A DNA stretch of 64,000 bases from the NCBI RefSeq assembly GCF_019599405.1, contig NZ_RKLQ01000001.1, positions 1,302,001 to 1,366,000 on the forward strand, in the 5' to 3' direction. Shown piece by piece: positions 43,698 to 52,183 of the stretch (within the stretch, counting starts at the first letter, position 1; the number at the start of each line of letters is the position of its first letter). Source of the stretch: Haloarcula salinisoli (GTDB taxonomy: Archaea > Halobacteriota > Halobacteria > Halobacteriales > Haloarculaceae). A program made the position numbers and the translations under genes. The notes beneath the pieces are model-generated. The model was given only the letters and a program-made list of their open reading frames with translations. It had not been told where the DNA came from and did no database searches.

Positions 43698-46400
43698 GTG
43701 GGAACTACAGGCGGCGACGGCGGTGACAGCGGCGTCGACAGCCGCCAGCTTCTCCTGGTCGGCATCTGTATATTCGGGTTGATAGCGGCCGCGTTTCTCG
43801 CACCCGTCGTCGACGCGGGCGGTCTCGGCGGTGGCGGCCCCGGCGAGGGCGATGGTGAGGGCGAGGGCGAGGGTGAGGGTGAAGGTGAGGGTGAGGGCGA
43901 TGCCGATGAGCGGGGCGAGATCGGCACAGTAGCGCCCAGAACCGTCGACGGCGAGCGCTCGCGGCGTACTGATGGCGAGCGCCGCCGTGGCGCCGAGGAG
44001 AACGACACTCGCTGGGTCACCGACGACGACGGCACCCGGTGGCGTATCGAAGAGAACGGCACGCGGTGGGTCAGCGACGACGAAGGCCCCCGCAGGGTCG
44101 TCGAGAACAACGGGACGCGGTGGGTCTCCGAGGAGAACGGCACCCGTCGGGTCGCAGAGCGCAACGGCACGCAGTGGGTCGTCGAGGAGAACGGGACGCG
44201 GTGGGTCAGAGACCGAAACGGGACCCAGTGGGTCGCCGAGAAAAACGGGACGCGGTACGTCGTCGAGGAGAACGGGACGCGATACATCGTCGAGGAGAAC
44301 GGGACTCGCTGGGTCAGCGACCGGAACGGGACCAGATGGGTCGCCGAAGAGAACGGAACGCGGTACGTCGAGGAGGCGAACGGAACGCGATACGTCGAGG
44401 AGGCGAACGGAACGCGATACGTCGAGGAGGCGAACGGAACGCGGTACGTCGTCGACGAGAACGGGACTCGCCGTCCGGGCGATGCCAACGACACCCGGTG
44501 GCCGACCGACGCTAACGACACCCAGTGGCCGACCGACGCCAACGACACGCAACGGCCCGTCGACCGAACACCCCCGCCCGAGCCCCCACAGACGGGGTGT
44601 GTAGCAATCGTGAGTGGGACACCGAAGCCGGGGACCCAGACCACAGTGCGCGTGACGGTCGACACCCAGCCGTCGGCCGGCGTTCGGGTCTGGTTCAACA
44701 ATCGGTTCGTCGGTCGCACAGACGACAGTGGCGCAGTGACCGGGACCGTTCCGTTCGTGACAGAACTGGACGTTACGGTGGAGTCTCCGACCGACGAGCC
44801 GTGTCGGTTCCCGCGCCGGGGGAACGGATCGGGGGCCGAGTCGGCTATCGGTAGTGGGGCGGCCGCCGCGGTCGGTCTGGGGGGCGCCGGGGCCGACCCA
44901 GCAATCGGTGTCACCGGTAACGACGCCGCGGTCCGAACCGACCAGACCAGCCAGTCCAACGCCCGAGGAGGCGTCAACAACTCCAGCCAGTACGACCTTC
45001 CGAGCAACGTCACCATTCGCGTCAACGGCGACCCGGTCGCGGGGTCGACAGTCACTCTCACCGCCACGGTCGCGGGGGTGGCGATGCCGAACGCGAGCGT
45101 GGCGGTCGACGGCACCCAGGTCGGGCGGACAGACGAGAACGGCCGGTACGAGTTGACAGTGCCGGACAGGGACCGAATCGAGGTGACAGTCAGTCGCGGC
45201 GAGATACGCGGCAACACGACCATCACCATCCCGCGGCTCTCGGTTCGCTTCGTGCCGCGACCGGTCGTCCCCGGGCAGCGAGCGACCGTCGTGGTGACAC
45301 GTGGTGGCGACCCCGTCGAGAACGCCTCGGTGACCCTCGACGGACAGCGCCTGGGGACCACCGGGCCGAACGGGACGGCCTCGTTCGGGCTGCCGCTGTC
45401 GGTCAGTGGGGCGGTAACGGCCACCGTCGGCCCGCAGTCTGCTACTGCCCCGCTGTGGCTGGCCTACTGGCTCACCGCCAGTCTGACACTGTTGCTGGCA
45501 TTTCTCACAGCAGTTACGACGGCGGTTACCGCCCGATGGCGCGGTTGGGGAGCCGCCCAACGGCTCGCGTACGTGTGGGCCGGCGTCTGGACGCTGTTTG
45601 TCGGCTACGTCCTCGGCAGGCGTCTCGGGCTGGCTGTCGGGGCGGTTGCAATCTTGCTCGTCGCGCTCTATCGCTATCGACGGGCCCTCTCCTCGGGCGG
45701 TGCGACGACTGTCGGGTTAGTCGGCGCGTTCCTCCAGTGGTGCAGTCGCGCCGTATTGTGGGTCGTCGAAGCCCTCGAATCGCTGGTGGACTGGGCCCGG
45801 GCGGGCGCCCAGCGACTCGCGGCGTGGCTGCGAACGTTGCCGACCTCGCTCTCGGGGCTCGCGGCGCGGCTGGCCGCCTGGCTCCGTTCGGTCCCCGCCA
45901 GCATCGGGGCCTGGCTGCGCTCGCTCCCGCTGGGTGGCGTCGCCGCAGTGGTCGGAGCCGTGGCTCTCGTCGCCGCCGCCACCTACGCCTTCGGTGGGCC
46001 CGGCTTCCTGGCCGCCGTTGCAGTGGTCCTCCTGGCCGGCCTGGGCTGGTGGCTCAGCCGCCGGGAGTCGGCGTCCCCGGCGGTCGACGATGCCGACGAA
46101 TCGGTTACGGCCGGCTCCGACCGGTCGACCGACGACGTGGCGGTGGCGCCGCTGCGGGCCCTGTGGCGACGGCTCGCGAGCTGGGTCCTGCCGGGGACCT
46201 GGCAGACGAAGACGCCCGCCGAGGTGTCGCGGGCGGCGGTCGAGCGCGGACTGCCCCGTGGACCGGTCGAGACGCTGACCGAGGCGTTTCGCGACGTCGA
46301 GTACGGGGGCCGGCCCGAGGAGGAGCGACAGTCCAAGGCCCGGACAGCCCTCGACGAAATTGAGCGCGCCCACGATGCAGACGAGGAGGAGCGAGAATGA
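43698..46400 (+). CDS. DUF4129-domain membrane protein with an N-x-T repeat stalk
   Basis: 900 aa from a GTG start, head of a five-gene operon. Order: membrane helix (17-38), Gly-Glu tract (50-68), 21 repeats of nine residues (99-287) of the type xxxNGTRWV, a proline-rich joint, two or three Ig- or carboxypeptidase-regulatory-like beta domains (about 300-580, with NASVAVDGTQVGRTDENGRYELTV), several helices (586-790) and a cytoplasmic DUF4129 domain (about 830-885, KTPAEVSRAAVERGLPRGPVETLTEAFRDVEYG). DUF4129 is normally linked to MoxR and DUF58 proteins. The repeat region should lie outside the cell. Function unproven; envelope assembly or surface-protein maturation is inferred. Confidence 0.85.
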   Translation: MGTTGGDGGDSGVDSRQLLLVGICIFGLIAAAFLAPVVDAGGLGGGGPGEGDGEGEGEGEGEGEGEGDADERGEIGTVAPRTVDGERSRRTDGERRRGAEENDTRWVTDDDGTRWRIEENGTRWVSDDEGPRRVVENNGTRWVSEENGTRRVAERNGTQWVVEENGTRWVRDRNGTQWVAEKNGTRYVVEENGTRYIVEENGTRWVSDRNGTRWVAEENGTRYVEEANGTRYVEEANGTRYVEEANGTRYVVDENGTRRPGDANDTRWPTDANDTQWPTDANDTQRPVDRTPPPEPPQTGCVAIVSGTPKPGTQTTVRVTVDTQPSAGVRVWFNNRFVGRTDDSGAVTGTVPFVTELDVTVESPTDEPCRFPRRGNGSGAESAIGSGAAAAVGLGGAGADPAIGVTGNDAAVRTDQTSQSNARGGVNNSSQYDLPSNVTIRVNGDPVAGSTVTLTATVAGVAMPNASVAVDGTQVGRTDENGRYELTVPDRDRIEVTVSRGEIRGNTTITIPRLSVRFVPRPVVPGQRATVVVTRGGDPVENASVTLDGQRLGTTGPNGTASFGLPLSVSGAVTATVGPQSATAPLWLAYWLTASLTLLLAFLTAVTTAVTARWRGWGAAQRLAYVWAGVWTLFVGYVLGRRLGLAVGAVAILLVALYRYRRALSSGGATTVGLVGAFLQWCSRAVLWVVEALESLVDWARAGAQRLAAWLRTLPTSLSGLAARLAAWLRSVPASIGAWLRSLPLGGVAAVVGAVALVAAATYAFGGPGFLAAVAVVLLAGLGWWLSRRESASPAVDDADESVTAGSDRSTDDVAVAPLRALWRRLASWVLPGTWQTKTPAEVSRAAVERGLPRGPVETLTEAFRDVEYGGRPEEERQSKARTALDEIERAHDADEEERE
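43992..44558 (+). repeat. 27-bp coding minisatellite, 21 units
   Basis: In-frame 27-bp units encode nine residues each, residues 99-287. Nineteen of 21 units keep Asn-Gly-Thr or Asn-Asp-Thr; units 2 (DGT) and 4 (EGP) have lost the Asn. Most continue with Arg/Gln, then an aromatic or Arg. Units 14-17 are nearly identical in DNA, the mark of recent expansion. Confidence 0.9.
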
Positions 46401-47299
46401 GACGGCTCACAATCGTGCTGGTCGGCCTCGGGACGTTGCTGGTCCTGCTGGGCGCTGGCTTTGGCCTGCTGTCCAGCGACCCCGCCACCAGGATACCGAG
46501 CTGGATCGCCGTGGTCGGTGGGTTGCTGGTATTCGGCCTGGCGCTCTGGAAGCTCGTGCGCTCGCCGGGCGGCGGGGAGTTCGCCGACGCTCCCTGGAGC
46601 GAGGGCGGCGCCATCGTAGCGGAGCCGCCGGAATCGACGCGGAAGACGGACCCCATCTCGGGGACCGCGCTGTCTGACGTCATCGAGACGGCCGCGAGCG
46701 ACGCCCGCCAGGACACCGTACAGGCGGGGCTGGCGACGGTCAGAACACCGCTTCGGGAGACCCTCGTCGCGGCACTGCGCCGGGGCGGCTGGGAACGGGA
46801 CCGTATCGAGGCGGCGCTCGCCGACGGGTCCTGGACCGACGACCCCGTCGCCGCGGCCGTCCTCGACGAGTCAGTCGTCCCTCCGGAACGGTCGCTCCGA
46901 CGGCGGGTCTGGGCGTGGCTCTTCCCCGGGAACGCGGTCCGTCACCGGACGGCCCGCGCCGTCGGGGCCGTCGCCCGGGCGGCCGACGGGTCGCTGCCGC
47001 CGGTCGTCGGCCAGCAGGCCCCCCGGCCGATGCCCGTGGTCGAACCGACGCTCGACGACCTCAAGCGGGCCACCGACGGGAGCCTGCGGCGGGCCGTCGA
47101 AGGGGGCGCGTCGGTGGGTTCCCCCGAATACGAGAAAGACGGCCCCGACGGGGACTCGGCGGCCCCGGACGACACCGACGCGACACCGGAGCGCGAGAGG
47201 GACGGGTCGACCGCGGACAGTGACACACGGAGAACCGGCGAGGAGGGCGAGGACAACGCTGTCGCGTGGCCGGGCGAGCGCTCGGGAGGTGACGACTGA
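46397..47299 (+). CDS. Membrane protein of the DUF4129/MoxR operon (DUF7269-like)
   Basis: 300 aa. Two helices at the start (about residues 4-26 and 36-55) are followed by a cytoplasmic region with ALSDVIETAASDARQDTVQAGLATVRTPLRETLVAAL and RGGWERDRIEAALADGSWTDDPVAAAVL, typical of a haloarchaeal family found only in this operon. The C-terminus is disordered and acidic. It overlaps the gene before (ATGA) and the gene after (TGATG), so translation is coupled. Confidence 0.75.
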   Translation: MRRLTIVLVGLGTLLVLLGAGFGLLSSDPATRIPSWIAVVGGLLVFGLALWKLVRSPGGGEFADAPWSEGGAIVAEPPESTRKTDPISGTALSDVIETAASDARQDTVQAGLATVRTPLRETLVAALRRGGWERDRIEAALADGSWTDDPVAAAVLDESVVPPERSLRRRVWAWLFPGNAVRHRTARAVGAVARAADGSLPPVVGQQAPRPMPVVEPTLDDLKRATDGSLRRAVEGGASVGSPEYEKDGPDGDSAAPDDTDATPERERDGSTADSDTRRTGEEGEDNAVAWPGERSGGDD

Positions 47300-48606
47300 T
47301 GGCCCGGCGGGTCCGCTGGCGCGGCGCGGTGGTCGCGACCGTCCTGCTGGGCTTTGTCGGCGGTATCGAGGGGAACGGGACCCTGCTGCTGGCTGCGACG
47401 ATTCCGCTGGCCTACGTGGCCTACGGCTCGGTGTCGACGGCCTCGGTGCCGGAGACCCTCACCGTCACCCGGCAGCTCGACCCGCGCGTCGCACCGCCGG
47501 GCCACCCGGTGACCGTCACCCTCGCCGTGACCAACGACGGTGAGCGGACGGTCTCGGACCTGCGCGTGGTCGACCCCGTTCCCGAGGACCTCGCAGTGAT
47601 GAAAGGAACGCCGAGAGGCGGGCAGACGCTCGAACCCGGTGAGACGCTGACGCTCTCCTATCTGGTCGTGGCTCGCCGCGGCGAGTTCGACTTCCCGCCG
47701 GCCCGTCTGCGGGTCCGGGGCTCCGGCGCGGGGGCCGTGGCGACGGCCGACCGAACGCCAGCGGGTGACACGCGACTGGTCTGCCGGCTGGACGCCGACG
47801 CGCCGCCGCTGTCAGACGTCGGCGACAAACGTGTAGGACGGCTCACGACGGACTCGCCCGGCGACGGGCTCACCTTCCACTCGACCCGGGAGTACCGCCA
47901 CGGCGACCCAGCCGGCCGCATCGACTGGCGTGGCTACGCCAAGCAGGGAGAACTCTCGACCATCAACTACGACCGGCAGGTCTCGGCGACGGTCGTGTTC
48001 GTGCTGGACGCCAGGAAGGCCGCGCGGGTGGCCGCCGGGCCGGGCCGCCCGACGGCTGTCGAACTGGGCGCGTACGCCGCGACGCGGGGCCTCAACACAC
48101 TGCTGGGCGCCGGCCACGACGTCGCCGTCGCCGTCGTCGGCGTCGACGGTGACGGGCCGGGCGGGCTGGTGTGGCTGCCGCCGGGCAGCGGGAGCGAACA
48201 GCGCTCGCGGGCCATCGCGGTGCTTGGCGAGGCCATCGACGCGGCCCCGGCGAGCGGGCGAGACCCGACCCGGCAGGCCCGCAAACTCGGCGGCCTGGTC
48301 GGGCGGGCGGCCCAGTTCGTGCTGGTCTCGCCGCTGCTCGACGACGCGCCGGTCGCGATGGTCGAGCAGTGGTCCGGGTCCGGCCAGTCACGAACAGTGC
48401 TCTCGCCCGATATCGTGGCGTCGAACACGGTCAGTGGCCAGTACGAACAGGTCCAGCGCCGGACCCGGCTGGCCCGCTGTCAGGCCGGCGGGGCCCGGAC
48501 CATCGACTGGCGGCGCGGGACGCCGCTGCCGACCATCCTCGAAGCGACCTTCGCCGTCGAGGCCCACCGGGCCGGCGACAGCGTCCGCGCGGGAGGTGGG
48601 GGCTGA
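47299..48606 (+). CDS. DUF58 domain protein
   Basis: 435 aa. Two N-terminal helices (about residues 10-45), an external or membrane-proximal beta domain (VTVTLAVTNDGERTVSDLRVVDPVPEDL, residues 60-145), then the DUF58 signature TREYRHGDPAGRIDWRGYAK (about residues 195-215) and a von Willebrand A-like fold (TVVFVLDARKAARVA). The metal-site DxSxS motif of true VWA domains is altered here to DARKA. DUF58 proteins work with MoxR ATPases in protein or complex assembly. Confidence 0.88.
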   Translation: MARRVRWRGAVVATVLLGFVGGIEGNGTLLLAATIPLAYVAYGSVSTASVPETLTVTRQLDPRVAPPGHPVTVTLAVTNDGERTVSDLRVVDPVPEDLAVMKGTPRGGQTLEPGETLTLSYLVVARRGEFDFPPARLRVRGSGAGAVATADRTPAGDTRLVCRLDADAPPLSDVGDKRVGRLTTDSPGDGLTFHSTREYRHGDPAGRIDWRGYAKQGELSTINYDRQVSATVVFVLDARKAARVAAGPGRPTAVELGAYAATRGLNTLLGAGHDVAVAVVGVDGDGPGGLVWLPPGSGSEQRSRAIAVLGEAIDAAPASGRDPTRQARKLGGLVGRAAQFVLVSPLLDDAPVAMVEQWSGSGQSRTVLSPDIVASNTVSGQYEQVQRRTRLARCQAGGARTIDWRRGTPLPTILEATFAVEAHRAGDSVRAGGGG

Positions 48607-50052
48607 ATGGCCATCGGAGGGACGCGCCTGGACAATCCGTCCGCCGTCGGTGACGAGGGCCGACCGCGAGGGGCCAGCCTGACTGTCATCGCCGTCGTCG
48701 TCGTCGCGGTGCTCGCCGCCGCCGGCTACCTCGTCGGCAAGCCGCTCATGTTCACCTCGTTCGCGCTGTTCGTCGGGTTCATGTCGGCCGGGATGGCGCT
48801 GCTGTCCCGGGACCGCCTGCAGTCCACAGTGCTTGGCCACCTCCTCTTTCTCCCGTCGGCCGTGGTCCTCTCCGCGCTGGTCGGCGCCAGCGGCCTGCTG
48901 GGCCTGGCGACTCCGGGGGTCGCCGCGCTCGCGGTCGGGGCCCTGGCCGCGATGTTCGGCGTGGCCGCCGGCTGGAACGACGCCTTCGACCGGTCGACGG
49001 TCAGGACGACGCTCGTCGAAAGCGGGCTCTCGTACCTGCTGTTCGTCGTGTGGCTTGTCGTCCTGGGTGTCTTCGTCGGCCTCGGCCTTCTCGGCCGAGG
49101 GGTAGTGCTGTCGCTCACGCGAGGGGCCGGTTCGGTCGTTTCCTTTTTCGGCCTGTTCGGACTGCTCGCCATCGCAGCCTTCTGCCTCTACGTCGCGGTC
49201 CGGGCGTTCCCAGCCATCGAACTGACGCCGGTCCACCGCCGGGACGCCGCGAGAGCGCGCTATAGACGGCTCAAATCCACATTGCTCCGGCTGACGGCGG
49301 TCGCTGGTATTGCCGTCGTCGTCGGCTTCCTGGGCCTGGTGACCGGGACGATACAGCCACTCCTGTCGGTGCCGTTCGTCGGCGGGCCGATAGTCGTGCT
49401 GACCCGGCTGACCGCGATTCCGCTGGCCTCGGTCGCCACGCTGGCCCTGATTATGGCGGTACTTGCCTGGGTGACCCGCCGGGCGACCGCGGGCTTCGAG
49501 AACCTCTCGACCCGGACGGTCGGAGCGGCCGTCGCAGCGGTCTGTTACTCCGTCGCCTTGCTGGCTTCTATCCCTACCTTCCTCCGGCTGGGCTACATTG
49601 GCGTCGCGTTCTTCTACCTCGTCCCGGTGCTCCCGCTGCTCGTTTACCTTGGCCTCGTGGGTGTCGTGATTGGCTTCGCCACCGGGATGCTCCCCGGCCG
49701 AGCCGCCTCGCCGGCAGTCGTCGCGGCCGGGCTGGTCGCGATGGGACTGGGCGGCGCCATGTACGGGTTCCCGTCACTGTTCGTCTTCGCTGCAGTGACG
49801 GGCGCGCTCGTCACCTGGGACGTGGGGACGTTCGGACTGAGCGTCACCGCCGAACTGGGGCACATCCCGGAGACGCGTCGACTGGAGCTGTACCACGGCG
49901 TCGTCGCGGTCGGCATCGGGCTGGTCGCCGTCGCCGGGCTGACCGTGATAGACCTCGCGCGTCGGTCGGTCGGGTCGGGGATCGGGTCGCCCACCACGAT
50001 GGGGCTGGCGGTCCTCGGCGTCGTGCTGGTGGCCGTCGGGCTGCGGGGGTAA
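48607..50052 (+). CDS. Polytopic membrane protein of the DUF4129/MoxR operon (DUF7519-like)
   Basis: 481 aa with roughly 12 hydrophobic helices and very short loops. The order and spacing suggest a transport- or scaffold-like bundle, but no transporter motif is visible. It starts one base after the DUF58 stop, so it is translationally coupled. Known to me only as a haloarchaeal partner in this operon. Confidence 0.75.
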   Translation: MAIGGTRLDNPSAVGDEGRPRGASLTVIAVVVVAVLAAAGYLVGKPLMFTSFALFVGFMSAGMALLSRDRLQSTVLGHLLFLPSAVVLSALVGASGLLGLATPGVAALAVGALAAMFGVAAGWNDAFDRSTVRTTLVESGLSYLLFVVWLVVLGVFVGLGLLGRGVVLSLTRGAGSVVSFFGLFGLLAIAAFCLYVAVRAFPAIELTPVHRRDAARARYRRLKSTLLRLTAVAGIAVVVGFLGLVTGTIQPLLSVPFVGGPIVVLTRLTAIPLASVATLALIMAVLAWVTRRATAGFENLSTRTVGAAVAAVCYSVALLASIPTFLRLGYIGVAFFYLVPVLPLLVYLGLVGVVIGFATGMLPGRAASPAVVAAGLVAMGLGGAMYGFPSLFVFAAVTGALVTWDVGTFGLSVTAELGHIPETRRLELYHGVVAVGIGLVAVAGLTVIDLARRSVGSGIGSPTTMGLAVLGVVLVAVGLRG

Positions 50053-50157
50053 TCGCGTTCTATCCGCGCCACTGGAGCAGAAAAAACCCGGCAGGGCCGG
50101 ATAGCGACTCGCTCGCGGATGACACACTTTCATGAGAGCGGCGGCCGATTCACCGGT

Positions 50158-51504
50158 ATGAACGAATCGAGCCTGACGCCCGAGGCGGCCGCCGGGCGCT
50201 GTCGGGACATCGTCGACAGGGTGGAGGAGGCCGTGGTCGTCGAGCGGCGCGTCCTGTACGAGACACTGGCGGGCATCATCGCTCGCGGTCACGTCCTCGT
50301 CGAGGACGTCCCGGGGACCGGCAAGACCGTCCTGGCCCGCGTCCTCGCGGAGTCACTCGGCCTCACGTTCACGCGCATCCAGTTCACGCCGGACCTCCTA
50401 CCGGCTGACGTCACCGGCTCGAACATCTACAACGAGCACGAGGGGAACTTCGAGTTCGCAGAGGGCCCCGTCTTCACGAACGTCGCGCTGGCCGACGAAA
50501 TCAACCGCGCGCCGCCGAAGACCCAGGCCGCCCTGCTTGAGTCGATGGAGGAGCGCCAGGTCAGTATCGACGGGACGACCCACGACCTCCCCGAGCCGTT
50601 CGTCGTCATCGCGACGCAGAACCCGGTCGAGCAGGAGGGGACCTTCCGCCTGCCCGAAGCCCAGCGGGACCGCTTCAGCGTCAAGACCTCGATGGGGTAT
50701 CCCGACGTCGACGGGGAGATGGGGCTGCTGGAGATGCGGGCCAATCGACGGACTCTCGCGCCCAGTGTCGACCCGGTCGTGACCCCCGAGACGGTGCTCG
50801 AACTGCAGGAGCTGGCGGAGGACATCCGGGTCGACGAGAAGGTGCGCCGCTACATCGTCGACCTCGCCCGGGCGACACGGGCGGACGACCGCACGGAGAT
50901 CGGCGTCTCTCCCCGCGGGGTCCAGCGTGTGTTCGAGGCGGTGCGGGCAAGCGCCGTCATCGACGGTCGCGAGTACGCCACGCCGGAAGACGTAAAGCGG
51001 ATGGCCCGGGCGACGATGAGCCATCGGCTCATCCTGACGACCGAAGCCACCGTCGAGAACGTCGACCCCGACGACATCGTCCAGTCGGTGCTCGACAGCG
51101 TGGACGTGCCCGCCGTCTCGCCGGACGCACCGTCCGTCTCGGCCAACGGGGAGGCGAGTGTCGAGGGCGGGGCCGAACAGCTCGCCCCCAATGGGGTGAG
51201 CGACGACGGTGACGGGAGCCGTCCGAAGACGGCCGTCGAGCAGGCCGACAGCCAACCGGCGCCAGGAAACCAGCGGGACGACGGACAGGACGAGCAGGCC
51301 CAACCGGTCACCGACACCCCAGCCGACCAGCCCGACGACACCCCTGCCGACCAGCCCGACGACACCCCTGCCGACCAGCCCGACGACACCCCTGCCGACC
51401 AGCCCGACGACACCCCTGCCGACCAGCCCGACGACACCCCTGCCGACCAGCCCGACGACACCACCGACGCCGAGCTAAACGACCTGTTCACGGACGACGA
51501 GTAG
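50158..51504 (+). CDS. MoxR-family AAA+ ATPase
   Basis: 448 aa. Walker A VEDVPGTGKTVLA (Lys56), Walker B VALADEINRAPPKTQAALLESMEE, sensor 1 VIATQNPVEQEGTFRLPEAQRDRF and sensor 2 in VSPRGVQRVFEA are intact. MoxR ATPases remodel DUF58/VWA partners. ATG 50158 (MNESSLTPEAAAGRC) is chosen over a frame 13 codons longer. After residue 325 the tail is disordered and holds six copies of DTPADQPD (residues 386-433) and an acidic end (LNDLFTDDE). It follows the polytopic gene by 105 bp, so it may have its own promoter. Confidence 0.92.
   Translation: MNESSLTPEAAAGRCRDIVDRVEEAVVVERRVLYETLAGIIARGHVLVEDVPGTGKTVLARVLAESLGLTFTRIQFTPDLLPADVTGSNIYNEHEGNFEFAEGPVFTNVALADEINRAPPKTQAALLESMEERQVSIDGTTHDLPEPFVVIATQNPVEQEGTFRLPEAQRDRFSVKTSMGYPDVDGEMGLLEMRANRRTLAPSVDPVVTPETVLELQELAEDIRVDEKVRRYIVDLARATRADDRTEIGVSPRGVQRVFEAVRASAVIDGREYATPEDVKRMARATMSHRLILTTEATVENVDPDDIVQSVLDSVDVPAVSPDAPSVSANGEASVEGGAEQLAPNGVSDDGDGSRPKTAVEQADSQPAPGNQRDDGQDEQAQPVTDTPADQPDDTPADQPDDTPADQPDDTPADQPDDTPADQPDDTPADQPDDTTDAELNDLFTDDE
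51313..51456 (+). repeat. 24-bp coding tandem repeat, six units
   Basis: Six in-frame copies of a 24-bp unit encode DTPADQPD in the tail of the MoxR ATPase. Copies 2-6 look identical at DNA level and the first differs by one base, so the array is recent and probably variable between strains. Confidence 0.9.
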
Positions 51505-51548
51505 TCGTCCGGCCCAACGGTTTTGCCTCGCCGACCTGGAAGGCAACC

Positions 51549-51923
51549 ATGGAAAGCGAGACCAACGTTCTCGGTGAGGAGCTTATCGCCTGCTCGATGG
51601 ACCCAACGACGGGGTTCATGCGGGACGGCTACTGTTACCCGCTGCAGCGCGACCCCGGTCGCCACGAGATCTGTGCCGTGATGACCGAGGAGTTCCTGCA
51701 GTACAGCAAAGCGCAGGGCAACGACCTCGTGACACCCCGCCCGGAACTGGAGTTTCCCGGCCTCGAACCGGGCGACCGCTGGTGTCTCTGTGTCCCCCGC
51801 TGGATAGAGGCCCACGAGGCCGATACCGCACCGCCGGTCGTCCTCGAGGCCACGAGCGAGGACGTCCTCGAAGACGTCTCCCTGGAGACGCTGCGGGAGT
51901 ACGCACACGGCGATGGGGAGTGA
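51549..51923 (+). CDS. DUF2237 family protein
   Basis: 124 aa. Strong match to the family pattern: NVLGEELIACSMDPTTGFMRDGYCYP, EICAVMTEEFLQYSKAQGNDLVTPRPE, FPGLEPGDRWCLCVPRW and a closing VLEATSEDVLEDVSLETLREYA. Conserved Cys residues (ACS, GYC, WCLC) may bind metal. Function unknown. It is widespread in bacteria and haloarchaea. Confidence 0.9.
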   Translation: MESETNVLGEELIACSMDPTTGFMRDGYCYPLQRDPGRHEICAVMTEEFLQYSKAQGNDLVTPRPELEFPGLEPGDRWCLCVPRWIEAHEADTAPPVVLEATSEDVLEDVSLETLREYAHGDGE

Positions 51924-52131
51924 CGAGGACGAGACCCCGGCGAATCCGCCAGTGCAGTTCTACGGCATCTCTCTACGGACGCTGATACTCGCGGCAATCG
52001 CCCTCTATCTGGGGTCGCTGGCCCGCTTCGCACTGGTGACTCTCGTTCCGGGCCCGTTCGAAGTGTGTCACGGGAGACCGCCCGGACACTGCCACTTGAC
52101 GTGGTTTGGCAGCGTCTCTCACCAGCACTGA
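51913..52131 (+). CDS. Possible small membrane protein overlapping DUF2237
   Basis: 72 aa. Starts 11 bp before the DUF2237 stop in another frame. One helix (about residues 22-44) and a short tail rich in Cys and His (CHGRPPGHCHLTWF, SHQH). The composition and the coupling overlap suggest it is real, but the length makes this uncertain. The Cys/His cluster could bind a metal. Confidence 0.45.
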   Translation: MGSDEDETPANPPVQFYGISLRTLILAAIALYLGSLARFALVTLVPGPFEVCHGRPPGHCHLTWFGSVSHQH

Positions 52132-52183
52132 CCGACGCGGTCAGCCGGTGACCGACAGCGTTTTTCCGACCCCGCTCGTGGCT

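Noticed and set aside
43992-44558. CRISPR-like array of regular 27-bp repeats
   Set aside because: Units are contiguous without spacers, in frame with a long gene, and encode a conserved nine-residue motif.
51313-51456. Second CRISPR-like array (24-bp repeats)
   Set aside because: Contiguous, in frame and coding for an eight-residue repeat of the MoxR tail.
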